This document shows positions 24,248 to 37,149 of a DNA stretch of 64,000 nt, piece by piece. A program made the position numbers and the translations under genes. Position 1 is the stretch's first letter; every line of letters begins with the position of its first letter. The DNA is from Diadema setosum. Taxonomy: Eukaryota > Echinodermata > Echinoidea > Diadematoida > Diadematidae. The DNA lies in assembly GCF_964275005.1 (NCBI RefSeq), contig NC_092688.1, forward strand, positions 48,477,748 through 48,541,747, in the 5' to 3' direction. The notes under the pieces were generated by a model that was not told where the DNA came from, searched no databases, and worked only from the letters and a program-made list of their open reading frames with translations.

Positions 24248-25442
24248 TGAAACTGAAACAAAGACCCGATTGTGAGAAATTAAAAGCCATATCTTGTTGT
24301 GTGGCCATCATAGACACTCTCTCACTAATCTAGACTCTAACCCCGGTTAGAACCGATTGCTGTTGCAACGTTTATTTCACTTTTTAGATTTACCTATTTT
24401 AGTAAATTTAATAAATTTAGGGCCTAGGCCCTAACCGTTTATAGGCATACGTTATTTGTACTGTAGGGTGCAAGTTTAGTTTCACAGTGCAGCATGGGAT
24501 TGTGCAGTGACAGACAATTTAAGGAATGCCCGACTGAACACACCAGAAACCATTGGCGTTTCATGGCTCTTCTCTTATAAGGTGAAACTTATAAACCCTC
24601 CGCTCCAAAGGAGCCCAAATTCTCCGCAAACACATTTTGTTGACAGTCATCCCGACAGGCAGGGGAGCCGGGACGGGAGCGAACCCGATTCATCCACTCC
24701 GAGCTCCTCCCCGATCCCCGCCCCGCGCGCGCGCTCCCTTTCAGTACAGAATCCCTCGAAGAACACCACATAAAAAGTAAAACCTTTCACATCCAACACT
24801 ATGCATAATGCACTAGATCATGACGAATAATCCACAAACAAACATAATCACACAGTGCAATAACATACTTTATACATAATTAACAAAAATATGAGAAAAT
24901 ATACCTCTTGACAATCAATTTCAAGTTTTATCGATCATGTCTCGGTCATCGTCTTCGGTTTCTTTATCACTGTTCCTACAAGCGCTCGGTTTTGTATCCG
25001 GGTCAAATGCTATATCGGGGTTGTTTCACGTGACCGACCGCTCAAAGGGCTCAAAGCGGTGGCTCAAAGCCGGTCAAAAGGGTTTGAGGTTTAGATCGGA
25101 TACACAAGAATAAACTAAAAGTTTGGGCTCTGTCGAATGGCTGGGGCTTTTGTACTGAGTACTTTTGAGTGGTGGAATTCCGCCCCGTCCATGTCAAAAC
25201 GTCGTCGTTTTGCATTTTCCTTTCCTCTCTTTTTTTTTCTCTCAAAATTTATTTAAACCATTTATTTATTTTTTTTTTTTGCGCTAATAATGCATTACAG
25301 TCTCTTCTTTTCGCCAATGCATGCGTACTGCTGGAACCAGAAAATAGACTATAAAAACCTAAGATCAGAGATATAGATAGACAAAATATGTCATGGCAAC
25401 TTAATAGTTTAGAAAGACAATTCACATATGGATAGAAATATT

Positions 25443-25473
<31 letters not shown>

Positions 25474-27036
25474 TATAGATAGATAGATAGATAGAGAATA
25501 GGGCTACTTTAGATACGGACAATCAGAGAGGGAGAGCGACCAGGAGAGAGAGATAGTGAGAGATAACTTGGAAACACTTTAAAGAATCGTAATTTTGGTT
25601 GAGACCTAATTTCAGATTTTTTTAAAAACATTTTTTTCTTTTGGTGAGGAATTGAGAAACCTCTTATATAATATGACAGAGCATGTAGGCCCCTAATTCC
25701 GAGACGAATTCAACTTTTTTTTTTGATGAAAATTGGTTTATAAATGGCTGAGATATCCAAAATGTAGAGATTATAGAGTGAATGAATAAAAGATGTGACG
25801 CATCTTTTATTACTTTTTTTTAACTTTTATTTGTTTGTTTTGGATGTTTCGGCCATTCCATCAAATAGACATTGAATTCCTCTTAGAATATGCTCTGTTC
25901 ATAAGCCTAGTTTCTTGGTAGGCCCTATCTCGCAAAAAGTTACAGGGCCGGTGGGGGGGGGGGGGGGGAGGGCTCTTTTTTTTGACACTCTACCATAGAT
26001 GTGGCATGTTTATATAGAAGGAAAAAAATATGATTCATTCTCACCTTGCACTCGATATCACTGATGATGACCAGAGGATTACACCATTTAACACTCAGTC
26101 ACTACCTCAAAAATCCTAATTGTATGTGTCGATAAGAGTGGATTTTGAAAATATATGAAGTTTTATCTTGTAGCTTATACTATTAATCTTAGAAAGATAA
26201 GTCTATATTTTTTCTCAACTGAAACATAGCTTTGTATTAGGCCTATCTTTATCTGTTAACTATATCCTTTTACCCTTTGCACAGTCGATATATGCTTATG
26301 GTATAATTCCTGGTGTATCTTGTTGAAGAAAAACAAAGAAAGAAAGAATATAAATAAATTAAATTGAACTGAATGCATTATATAGAAGTTGGAGAGAGGT
26401 AGAGTGACCAGCGTAAATAATGGGAATGTATACCTGGGTCCTGAAGTGGCCTAAAATTATGCTAAATTGCCACGTCATGTCACAACACATGACTGTGCCT
26501 ATTATAATCAGCTGACAAGCAGAAAAAAGTCCTCACACTTTTTATTTCTATCATTATTTTTTTCTTTTTGCTACGAATTACACATGTATAGTGGCCAATC
26601 AGCTGACAAGAAAAAAATAACACACAAAAAAAACCTACAACTGAACAACTGCGCTCAATCGCCAAAAATAAAAATAAAAACACAAAAAAGCAGGTCTTCA
26701 CAACTTTTTATTGTCAATTTCGTCAACAAATCAGCTGCAAACTAACAAACAAACCAAAAAGAGGTACACAAGATTTCCGTTTTGTAGCAATTATATGCTA
26801 GAATTGTGCAAAAAAGAGACAAATTATGCCTAGCATTATAATGCTAGATACTGAAGCGTATATGTATATAAAATTATGCCAGAAAGCATACTCGAGTATG
26901 CCAACTCTGACAACATCTAGAGTGCGTGGAGAGATACGGGCGAGGCGCCGCGGTTCATACGCCAATACCAGGGAGATGCAAGAGTTATGTTCGTCCGATA
27001 CCACCGCACCGCATCTACCCAGCTTTATTTACATCT
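24248..27036. other. Stretch without recognised genes; microsatellites and short palindromes
   Basis: It contains a GC-rich, CpG-containing patch (24640-24740), a (TATC)n/(GATA)n palindrome (25440-25495), a perfect 11 bp stem with 5 nt loop (about 25786-25812, AATAAAAGATG arms), a G run near 25953, three diverged ATCAGCTG-containing repeats (26506-26735) and two perfect palindromes (CTAGCATTATAATGCTAG about 26830; CATACTCGAGTATG about 26887). The GC-rich patch could be a promoter of the BRE1 gene, but no splice link was found. Confidence 0.4.
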
Positions 27037-28083
27037 CTAGGCTATGGCGCGCCAGAGGGGAATCAAATATTTATGTTCGACACCAACTAAAAAACCATTT
27101 CATCAAGTAAAATTTCATTCAACAAAAATATATTCGACAAAATATATATTTGATAAAAGATATATTCAATAAAATATGTATTTGACAAAAATGTATTCAA
27201 ACAAAATATATATTTGACAAAAAATATATAGGTTTGACCAAAATATATATTTCACCAAAATATATTTGACCAAAATTATATTTGACCAAAAATATATTTG
27301 ACCAAAATTATATTTGACCAAAAATATATTTGACCAAAAATATATTCGACAAAATATATATTTCACCAAAAATATATTTGACACAAAATATGTTTGACCC
27401 AAAATATATTTGACCAAAAATATCTGACGAAAATATATTCGACAAAATATATTCATTTCAATAAAAATATATTAGACCCAAAATATATTTGACAAAAAGT
27501 GTTTTACATACATGGCTTTCCATACTTTCGAAAAAAAAAAATCATTCGATGAACGAAAAACCATTCCATGAAAATACATTTCATGAGCTGAAATACGTTT
27601 CATGACAAAATACGTTCGACAAAACGAGTACGCAATATTCGCTGTGTACCAAGCTGGCCCATGCGACTTGTCTACATGCAGCGCAACACGTACGCATGCA
27701 TACACTGCACGTGTACCATGCATAGCACACTACAGCTAGCTAGCCCGTCATCGGCGCGGCGCAGCCGCTGGCCGCCGCGGTGGGATGCTCGATCGAGTGG
27801 TGGGTTTTGAGCGCGGTAGCTTTCGCGATTTCGATGTCGATCTAGCTCAAGACTTCACGCATGGGCCATGGGCTTCCACTGTTCTGAAAGTGGGAGTAGG
27901 AATGATCCCGCCATGGCGTTATGCAAAAGATTCAGCGCAGCTTAATCTCCGCCATTGCCAGTTGGCGAGCGCGAGATCGGGATCAGGTCGTGGCCGTGGC
28001 AGAGCAACATCAGCGGTAACCGCATGCAGCAGCGACCCCAACACGTTACTGGTTACAGCGCCCCGCGCCGGGGTTACATCATC
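27037..28083 (+). repeat. Long repeat copy A (AT minisatellite plus GC-rich segment)
   Basis: Homologous, in inverted orientation, to copy B at 41590-42517. Shared landmarks in order: ATGGCGCGCCAGAGGGGAAT, GTTCGACACCAACTAAAAAA, the ATATATTTGACCAAAA array, GATGAACGAAAAACCATTC, CACTGCACGTGT, TTTCGATGTC, GAAAGTGGGAGTAGGAA, GCGTTATGCAA, GCAACATCAGCGGTAACCGC, CCCCAACACGTTACTGG and GGGGTTACATCA, where similarity stops. A 105-codon frame at 27785 has no recognised domain and is not kept in B. Confidence 0.8.
27115..27500. repeat. AT-rich minisatellite in copy A
   Basis: About twenty imperfect units of 15-20 bp around AATATATTTGACCAAAA, with variants TTCGAC, TTCACC and TTTGACA. The reverse complement array lies at 42110-42430 in copy B. 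Confidence 0.9.
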
Positions 28084-28084
28084 A

Positions 28085-28200
28085 CAATACAAATACATAT
28101 AGTACTAGTATTTCATCACATCATCACTATACAACCAGCTATATACCTCATCACTATACAACCAGATACATACTTCATCACTACAACCAGATACTTCATT
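28085..28200. repeat. Short tandem repeat next to copy A
   Basis: Three to four imperfect units of about 27 bp around CATCACTATACAACCAGATA, immediately inside the inner end of copy A. Confidence 0.75.
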
Positions 28201-30809
28201 TGATGAATCTTCAAGTCTGATTGGTTAAGAATTGGGGCATACAGTCAGCAATTACACTCACCCTCAGGACCCAAACTGACCCATATTATACTAAACTGCC
28301 CTCTTGATTTGTAGCAGCACATTCATATGCACATGTAGGGTAAGCACTTGGCTTCAATAGTGAGAGAGGTGACCAATATCCAATATGATTGCAATGCACG
28401 TGAAATGGCAGCGCAGATGTGTGAATTGGCTATCCAAGAGCTATTGCCATCAACCTACTAAATTTTCATCTACAATTTTCTTCATTATATAATACATGTA
28501 TGTACAGATATGAACTGCTTTTCTTCAAGGCAGTTGTTGCTATCGGTGCCCCTGTAAGGTTCCTTGGGTCATAGCACAGAGCCGAGATCCCTCGTGGTAA
28601 TGATATCAACAATTCCCCGAAGAGCAGTCCATATTTGCACTCTAGGAGATTGTCATTAAAAACTTCATGTCTGAATAGATGGGAGAAGTGTTGTGTGGTG
28701 GTTAGTAGAGGTGCCATTGAACTACGGCAAACATATTCCATAAATAGTATGTAGTATAAAAATGTCAATAAATGTTTGTAGAATATGTTGAAGGAATTGA
28801 ACTACAGTCAACCTTGCCCATGTTGAATCTATTTGGACTGAAGAAATAGCTTCGATCAGAGAAAATTCAACTAATGAGGGATTAAAATTAATAGAATGTA
28901 CCGGTATAAAGAGAAGAAGACTTGAAAAGGACCTTTGACTTGGGTGATTATTTGACTTATGCGAGGCCAGCTTAAGCAAGGTTGACTGTATTTTCATTTG
29001 TGTTGGAACTTTTGCAGCAGTTATCAAAGAATGAATAAAACTGGATACAAATATAGAATCCATGTTATAAAACTTGCAAGGATGATACACTAATTTCATC
29101 ACAATCATAGTCATGGATTGAAAAGGAACACATATATGCTATTATGTGCCAAGTTTTGTTTTTTTTTCTTTTATGTGAGGGTGTGTGTGTGTGTGTGTTT
29201 TCATTTGATTGCTCTTATGGTTTGTTCACTTATAGGTCTCCATACTTTTCAACACTGTTATTATTCCTCGAGTACTAGTAGTATGTTGCACTGAATCTTG
29301 TATGAAAAAAACAAGCAAACACCAAAACCTCTAATTTTGCAGTCATTCACCTGGAGCATATACATTTGTACTGTACTCTTCTGAGCAGCAGTAAACTAAT
29401 TTGCCCATTCACAATGAACTGGTTGTTTCCAGTCGCACAACTTACAATATATATAGAAAACTTAGTTTGTGGGATGGCATCATTCAGTTGTGTACACAGC
29501 TATATGATGTACGTAGTAACTATCTCACTTTTTCAGTCATAAATTTATCTTGTGTATCATTCATCCACTCACGCATTCAATCACTCCTTTCACTTTGTAT
29601 GCCAAGTTAACAAGGAAAGATATTCGTGCCATACCAATCACAAGATGGAAATTTAATTGCAGTCATTAACAATTCTGGACATAAAAGAAATACAAAGTTT
29701 ATGTAAATAACACTGTATATTCAAATTGGCTTGCCATTATTCAACAAGACAGCTTGCACTGCTGTTGTATGTATTCCACACAACCTACTAAAGAGCTCTG
29801 AACCACACTGCTTTCACAGTAGTTTGGGTACAGTCCCTTTGTTATCAGTCCATATTTTCCATTCACAACAGACCCAAGAGATGTCACCTGTAGGCCACAC
29901 AGTTTTGGGGGATAAATTGTTTCCTGTCATGAATCGCCCACTTATGGCCAGAAGTAACAAGATTTCAGAGGCTGAACTTATTTCACAGATGAGCCAGCAG
30001 GCAGTATTTCTAACATTATGGCATTGTTATTTCATGTTACTGAGTAAGATCTGAATATTACTGAGTACATGTATTACCAGGTAAAATTTGTATGCTTACT
30101 GTTATGTTGTAAAAGTTGCATCGCAGATTACAATTTGCACTGAAATAACCCCCATATTTCTCCTGTTGAAACATGAGAGATATTGAAACATACATTTTCT
30201 TCATCAGACACTCACAGATAAAACATAATAACATATGATAACCAATAATTACAGTATATAGTGCCTTTTCAAAAAAGACTTGAAGCACTTCAACAATTAC
30301 AACACTGATCCACTTACAATGTAACATGTAGGGGGCTCGTAGGCATGGCACATCCAGTCAATATTTGAAATATTACACTTTGAAAAGTCGCATGTAATTA
30401 ATGCAGGTTTGATTCATTTCAGAAGGGATCTTTCTTTTCTATCAAAAACAGATCCCTTAACTTCCAAGCTTCAATCATATTTCTTACATGTCATGTGGTT
30501 GAAGCTTCTCTGGCATTGCCAGATTAATGCCACAGTCAAGGTGTCACAAATTCCAATCTTTAAAATTCATGAAATCAAATTCCAATCTTCTACAATCTAA
30601 ATGAGGCAATTGGCACAAATGTACATGCCTTGTCACATATCTTTTTTTTTTTCTATATTTTTCAAATTCATTTCATTTCAGTCTCACAATAATTAATGAA
30701 TGTTAATTTTGAATGGCAAGTACAATGCTTCTGCTCTGAAATTATGCTGTATACTGTAAACCTGTTTCAATCAGAGGGGGCAGAAATTTGCTTACGACAC
30801 AAGTTAGCC
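28201..30809. other. No gene recognised apart from a Tc1-like MITE and a GT microsatellite
   Basis: Open frames here are short and lack domain resemblance. A GT microsatellite is at about 29179-29199. The element at 28805-28988 is described separately. Confidence 0.5.
28805..28988. mobile_element. Tc1/mariner-like MITE, 184 bp
   Basis: The termini CAGTCAACCTTGC and GCAAGGTTGACTG are perfect inverted repeats flanked by TA on both sides, as for the IS630-Tc1-mariner superfamily. Confidence 0.85.
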
Positions 30810-30901
30810 TTAACCCAATGAGGACTGACTGATTTTGCGACAACAAGCATTTCCCATAGACACCTGCCCTAGTATACTCCGACTGGTTCTCAATTGGTTA
30901 A
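30810..30901. mobile_element. 92 bp TTAA-flanked hairpin MITE
   Basis: Begins TTAACCCAATGAGGAC and ends TCTCAATTGGTTAA, with core CATTTCCCATAGACACCTGC. Same family as 22757-22850, 46294-46386 and 52967-53059. Confidence 0.85.
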
Positions 30902-32429
30902 GAGGAAACTCTGTTAAGCCAGACTTGAAGCACCTCCAGACATAAAGATTCTTACTCGCAAGTGGTACATGTACACTGATCTTTGAAGGCACTGAACACA
31001 TAATAAAATTCTTGCTAACATGAAAACTTGGCTTACACCAGTCTACTGTCAGCCGCCATTACAGGACAAAGATCATCAATGTAAAGTATTGTATCATCCA
31101 ATGAAGTCCCATTCTCTGAGTATGACTACTGCACATCAATAGTTTATACAGGATCCTGCTGTGTACTTCACTGTGAAAACAACCTACAAACAATCAGAGT
31201 TAACATGATACAGACTACAACTGTGTCAAAGATAAGGTGGGTCTGAAAGTCAAGACTACACACAAGGCCTTATGAACATCAATGCTGAACTGTTACCACA
31301 TACTAGTATATTATTCTGTATGTACAACTTTAATAAAGATGTGGAGTGTAAAACAGATGCACCCATCGTGTCACTGACTTCATTTGTATTTCCAGTTCCA
31401 GTGTATATTGTAAGCAACTTTGTTCAACTTTGTCAATAAACAAAACTATTTCACATTGATCACTTAAGTAAACAGGATTGAAGTCAACATCCCTTTAAAA
31501 TTAACTCTGAGACAAATAGAACTATGCAGATATACATCAGTCTAGAGATACCACAAAATTACACTTGCTGTAGGAAGTCTTTAATATTAGAATCTCAGAT
31601 AAGCTGCAAAACATGATCAAGAGAGGCACTCCTGTATGGATTGTACATTGCTAAGTAATTGAAAAATAAAAACTTTATAAGACCAAGGAGGTACTAGTAC
31701 CTCCTTGATAAGACGATAATTTGTACATTTACGAATAATTTCTGAATCCGCAAGAAAGATTCATATACACTCAACAACACTGACAAACAGACAGACACAC
31801 AATAAAAACTCACACACCTATGAAGGAACTTTGTTCACAATGTGGACTAAATCATATTTTTGAACTAAGGAAAACCCACTAGAACTTTAGAAGACTGAGA
31901 GCTAAACACTATCAATTCTGTTTATGCTCTTCCAGCATTATCACAGCCAATGTGAAAAACTGAATGTGGATTTTTCTTCCCAACACCAGGATGTAAATCC
32001 TGCCTTTCCACTGTAAATCTTACTGTTTTCAACAATCTACATATGGCAGTTTATAGTTTACAGTCAGGGGTCCTTCAGCTCATATCATGTAATCTAACAA
32101 TGTAAGTACATTTCAGTTGGACCACAGTGATCAAATTAATCTATCATAAAATTTCATTCAAAGTTAAATGGTGCAGTGTTTCGAGATATTTACGTACATT
32201 GTAACCTCTGGCAATTTAAAGAGTCATGAATACTGAGGAAACACCACAGACAATATTTTTGTACTGAGCAAGGTGATATCCAATATTCTTACAGAGCTAG
32301 ACCTGCTCATAATAAAGAGGATAAAATGGGTTTACCCCTTGCATAGAGACTATAAAATCTCTATCCCATTAAAAGTGCTATTCATTGGAGTGGGTAAAAG
32401 GAAAGCGATGGAAGGTTAATGGCAGGATG

Positions 32430-32870
32430 ATGTCACGGTTTAGGGACAATATGAAGAATGATAGGAAAATGATGTGATGTCACATTAGTGTCATGATGAT
32501 GTCACAGTGTTTGGTGATGATATCACAATAATGTGAGAATGATGCTATGATGTTATAAAGGTATAAGAATTATGTCTTGATGACAATGACGATGATGATG
32601 ATGATTTAGTCTTATTCATAGAGGGTAGCCACTTTAGTGATCTTTGCACTGTTCTCCGTGTGGTTCCTGTTCACATTCATGAATGTAATGCAGCTATCAG
32701 GATTCTGTCATGATAATCTAATGATGATGATGATGTGAGGATGTCATGTTGATAATGAGCTGGCGATGTGATAGGGATGTAATATTGTCATAAAAATAAT
32801 ACAAACATTATTATGATGTCATGATGACTGAGGATGTGACATAAACACATTGAGTGGATTAGACATTGGA
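32430..32870. repeat. Degenerate TGATGATGTCAC-type repeat tract
   Basis: The stretch is crowded with GATGATG, TGATGTCA and ATGTCAC words and a (GATGAT)n core near 32590. It is probably a decayed minisatellite. An A run of about 26 follows at 32936-32961. No gene is seen between 30902 and 33655. Confidence 0.6.
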
Positions 32871-32933
32871 ATGATTGGCAATGAGCCATATAATCAATCT
32901 TTCGCCTTCCCCTAACATCATCAGCTATCAACC

Positions 32934-32966
<33 letters not shown>

Positions 32967-33655
32967 TTGACTGGGAGTGATGGGTTGACATTGGTATTGG
33001 TATTCCTCTGAGTAACCAGTGCCATAAAACTTGCAAATATATCAAAGACGATTCTGACAGAGAATGTCATCACAACTATGAAATCTGTATGTTTACTTGG
33101 GAAAGGGGAGGGAGAGAACTAACCTGAATTCAATTTCATAGGGGCATGATTTGTTTTGTCCCTTTAAGCAGCATTACACATTAAAATGTTCTTGTCATCT
33201 TATCATCATACAAATCTGTAACTGCTGAAAGACTGCAATAGTGCAGATGAAAGAGTTGGTATTCATGTACCAATTGCAAAATTTCAAATACATGAGATCA
33301 AATGCTACAGATTCAAGAAATGAACTAAATATGAATGCATTACTCAATACTGGCAACCTTCATCATCAATAAAAACCATTATCAGTCATAATTGTTTAAA
33401 GTAAATGCCCATTATAAGAACCATGAGAAACACTTCAATATAAAACCTTGTGCAAACAGGAACACTTCCATAAGGCAAAAAAAAAAAAAAAATCATTGTA
33501 TTGGCGTAACCCGCCCGACCCTAGAAAACCCCCCGACCCTGAACTTTTCACACACAAAAAAAAGGAAATACATCGTTTTTACTGAGAGAGGGCGCGATAC
33601 GGGTTTGCGAATTATCAAAAACAACAACAACAACAACAACACCTGGTGTCGGAAA

Positions 33656-34218
33656 ATGGCCGTGCAGTACAGCGTGTTGGCGACTGATAAGTCCGGTTCG
33701 AAGATTTTATTTAGTATTATTCAGAGAATCGATTTGTCAGTGGTGCTGGGTGATTTAGCCCAGGAATTTCTGACCGGTATGTCGTGACGGCTTTTAAACT
33801 GGTTATATAACAAATTTTTGGATGCAACAGACCCTCTCTATCGAATGGGGTTTCGTTAAATATGAGTTTTACACCTAAAATACAGGTAGCAGGTACAATT
33901 GTACACAGTCTTCACTTATTAATGACTTTCACTGAGTATACCCAACCAAACAAATGTCCGTGCACCAGTACATGTATGAAGATTTTGACAGATTGAATGC
34001 GTCAGAAATACTGCAAAACCACATAAGATTCCTGCCAAGTATCAATGAGACCATCGTCAGGTCAAACAAGTTCAAAATCACACAGTTGCTTGATGATGTG
34101 ACGCCGACTCAACCGCCGATGACCCTACTTTTAATCTCCGGCACAACTAAGACAGAGGAAGTCAGCATCACCAAGAAACAGATATCTGAAATGAGCAACA
34201 AAAATCAGTCAATCGAGA
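33656..34218 (+). CDS. Unidentified gene start: two in-phase exons (partial)
   Basis: Exon 1 is 33656-33776 (ATG, 40 codons plus 1 nt, donor GTATGT). Exon 2 is 33937-34218 (acceptor after CACTGAG, donor GTAAGT, ending in phase 1). Together they encode about 134 residues without a stop: MAVQYSVLATDKSGSKILFS at the start, later RSNKFKITQLLDDVTPTQPP and MTLLLISGTTKTEEVSIT. No motif was recognised. A matching third exon was not found before the next gene. This may be the 5' part of a gene whose remainder is diverged or missing, or another gene fragment of the 28-41.6 kb block. A CAA-repeat and a CCCGACCCTNNAAA-type tract lie just upstream of the ATG. Confidence 0.45.
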
Positions 34219-34730
34219 GTAAGTCATTAAAAGGAGTTCTATGGAAAAGAGTAAAACTGTGCCTGATTGCCCCTCTAATTAAACAGACATGGAAGTCATT
34301 GTAGTGCATTAGACATTAAATTAGTCAATTATACCATCCAGTCAGCAGCCTATGAAACCAAATATATAGCATTATTTTCCTACAAATATCTTATAAAGTG
34401 AAAAAAAGTATAAGAAACCTCTAATTTTCTCAAAACATGAAGCAGAGCAGAATACAAGAAATCCTACAGAAGTGCTGAGGTTTAGTTGTGAAGAAGTACA
34501 ATCATAATGACAGATGTTTTACACATAGTTAACTCATTCAATTTTTTTGCTTTTAAAGGACACATTTGTACACATTAGCGTACAATGGGCAATAATTTTA
34601 CAATGTGTACAATTAACAATTAGCCTGTGATATTTAAATGACGGCCCTTGGTTTCAACAATAACATGGCAAAAGTGTGCGAATACACCAGTGGGATGGGA
34701 GAAGGGGAGGGAAGTTCATGCCACACTCAC

Positions 34731-34831
34731 CTTATACTGACAGTGCTTCCATCTGGAATATTTCCTGTAGTGGTGGGAAGTGGATAACCAACATCAGTTA
34801 CATCTTGAAGGACAGCTAACCAAGGCATGAT
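34731..34831 (-). other. Orphan exon-like open segment
   Basis: On the minus strand a 101 nt open segment is bounded by a good acceptor (ACATGCAG) and a good donor (AAG|GTGAGT). In the frame starting at its first base it reads IMPWLAVLQDVTDVGYPLP then TTTGNIPDGSTVSI. I do not recognise it. It lies 3' of the ATP2C and NECAB pieces on the same strand but does not match the sequence that should follow either. It may be another captured or decayed exon of the same block. Confidence 0.35.
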
Positions 34832-35453
34832 CTGCATGTTTGACAACATTACTTATCAAAATTATCACTCATTACTTTATGTTGAAACGTACTGACAAAG
34901 TCTGTACACAATTGAGTAATTTCATCACCAGTGGTGCATCAGACAGTATGTATGGTCTTGTATTCATACATGTATGCTACACGTCTTTTTATGACTTTGT
35001 CTGACACAGAGAAGGCTGAGGCAGGATTGCATCTAATCGAGAGGAGCAGTCATTATTACAGTGCCATCTGGACTGCTTGACAGGCACAAGTTGATAAATC
35101 CCAGCTCAAGATAGTATCATGCTTGTCCTTATACTCTGAAAAGGCTTCATGGAGCAAAACAATTCATTGCATACTGTATGTGAAGATGAATGCTGCTACT
35201 GCATGTACTAATATACACAGCCAAGTATCTATAAAGACAATGGATAAATCTAATCAAATCAATACATGCATCATTATCTAATATTACAATCCGCATGACA
35301 AAGCATCTGACAGAAGATAGCTTGCTAAATGCACTAATGTTATCACTCGGCACAATGTAGCAAGGGCATAATATTACAATTATGTAAAGGAAGAACTTGA
35401 CCAATATTAATAGAAATGTGTGTACAGTCATGGACAATAAAGGGAGCACTAAC

Positions 35454-36381
35454 CTCTCTCCAGAAGACCCAGAGGATCCCCACGACGATGATGAGGGCAG
35501 ACATGACTACATAAATAAGAAGAGGTCTGGTGATCATGGGGTCACGAACCTAACGAGGAGGCTTCCTTATTACATCCTTGTCCAATGGCTCCACTCCGAG
35601 ACTGGACAGAGGAGTGGGGAGAGAATGAAACATTATCATACAGTAATGTGAACTACAGAATGCACAATTTTTTTTTTCATGTCAGTATTTGTTCATTATC
35701 CATCTTTGATAATACATGTATACACACTCTTTCTTTCTTTTTTTTAAAGAATGAACATATATTTGTCCTTTCTTCCAAATTAACAATAAAATCTGTAGCC
35801 ATATAGACAGAAAGGATTTTTGGAAACAACATTAATGCGTAGAGTAGAAATAGTTGGCGTCCAGACTTTCCAATAAGAAGGGTCACAAAGAGAAGGAGAG
35901 TGGCATACAAATGAGACTTCGAAACACTGCTGATTTGAGAGGTATTGATTTTTACTTTTACAAAATTATTTTCCCCATGACTGAAGAATTATAATGGTAC
36001 TCACTAAGATGCTGCTTTAGCCGATGAAAAGGTAAAATGAAATATTTTGAAACCAAAGCTTTAATGAGGTTCAAAGATATTTGCTTGAAGAAATTTGATT
36101 GATTGATTGATTAATTGATTGATTGATTGATTGACTGATTGATTGATTGTGAATCTTTATGCAGAGTGGCCTGATTAGACTGAATCAGAATAATGACTGC
36201 ACTGCCGGCATAATTGCCCTCCCCCTTCAGAATACTCTCAGACCTGCTGATGTGTGCACATTGTGGCTCACCCTTGAGCAGGTGGTCCTTCCATGATGAC
36301 GTTGATCCAAAGGCTCTGCATGGCATTGAGTGGGTTGGGAAACCTCATGATGATGGATAGGGCTATCAGGGTCCCAGGCAG
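35454..36381 (-). pseudogene. ATP2C1-like: Two-exon fragment of a secretory-pathway Ca2+/Mn2+ ATPase (SPCA, ATP2C1/2 family)
   Basis: Exon 36381-36272 encodes [18 protein letters not shown] then [14 protein letters not shown]. Exon 35601-35454 encodes LGVEPLDKDVIRKPPR, then a TAG, then VRDPMITRPLLIYVVMSALI and ends GILWVFWRE. The exons share phase (GG|T), and the 670 bp intron has GT-AG ends. They match the P-type ATPase stretch with the [20 protein letters not shown] motif and the following transmembrane helix. The rest of the roughly 900-residue pump (phosphorylation site, hinge, C-terminal helices) was not found on either side. A premature stop where the family has Asn, plus the missing exons, argues for a decayed, partially copied gene. 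Retention of the intron means it came by DNA copying, not retrotransposition. A sequencing error at the stop is possible but would not explain the missing exons. Confidence 0.85.
36098..36150. repeat. TTGA/GATT microsatellite
   Basis: About twelve GATT units with one or two interruptions, between the two ATP2C exons and the unique 3' side. Confidence 0.9.
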
Positions 36382-37149
36382 CTATGCTCCTACCAACACA
36401 GAGAAACAAACAAACAAACAAAATCATATGTTGCAATCTATCTTCATAGATCCTTCACTTCATACTTTTGCATAATCATTAATGTGTCCATGCAAATTGG
36501 TCATTACGGGATAAGTTTTCATCAATAATTCAAATTTCAACTGATTTCTTGCAAAGTAGAAATCAATACATAATCTTATCACAATTTATATTCATGTTTG
36601 TTTCAATCAAATTACAAATGATTATAAATGATTACACATATTTACATCATATTTGTTATTAAGGGGTCATTTTCAATAAGACTACGTTGTACTTCTCATG
36701 ATTTCTCCATTATCATATTTGACACAGTGCATTTTTGTTTGTTTGTTTGTGTTTTTAATACAGATTTTGTCAACCAATAATGAAAGTGAAAATAAATGAG
36801 ATGAATGAATGAAATGGATGAATGAATAACGTTTGTTGGAGAATAAGCATCAACCCATTTTAATTCTTCCGTGAAAACACTGTTTAGAGTCTTTAATGCC
36901 TATATTTGAATAATTATTCCACCATACAATTATTTTGAACGGAATGAAGTATACAATCTTTCGTTTTTGGCATGCAGAACTCAATTGAAGCAAAAATAGT
37001 GAACCATTTTAAGCCAAACATTTTCGTGTGTATTCCAATTTTGCAAATTTTGTGAGATCAAAGAGTCACAAAATCAAAATACATGTACATGCAAAAGTTC
37101 TTGTTTACACTGTATGCACTGTATGCATTGAATTCAAGTGGCATGCTGA

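Noticed and set aside
27785-28102. 105-codon open frame in repeat copy A
   Set aside because: Not preserved in copy B, no motif; a chance frame in GC-rich repeat.
33392-33655. N-terminal extension of the 33,656 gene start
   Set aside because: The extension reads through poly-A, CAA and C-rich repeat tracts; the ATG at 33,656 is in good context and begins the normal-composition part.
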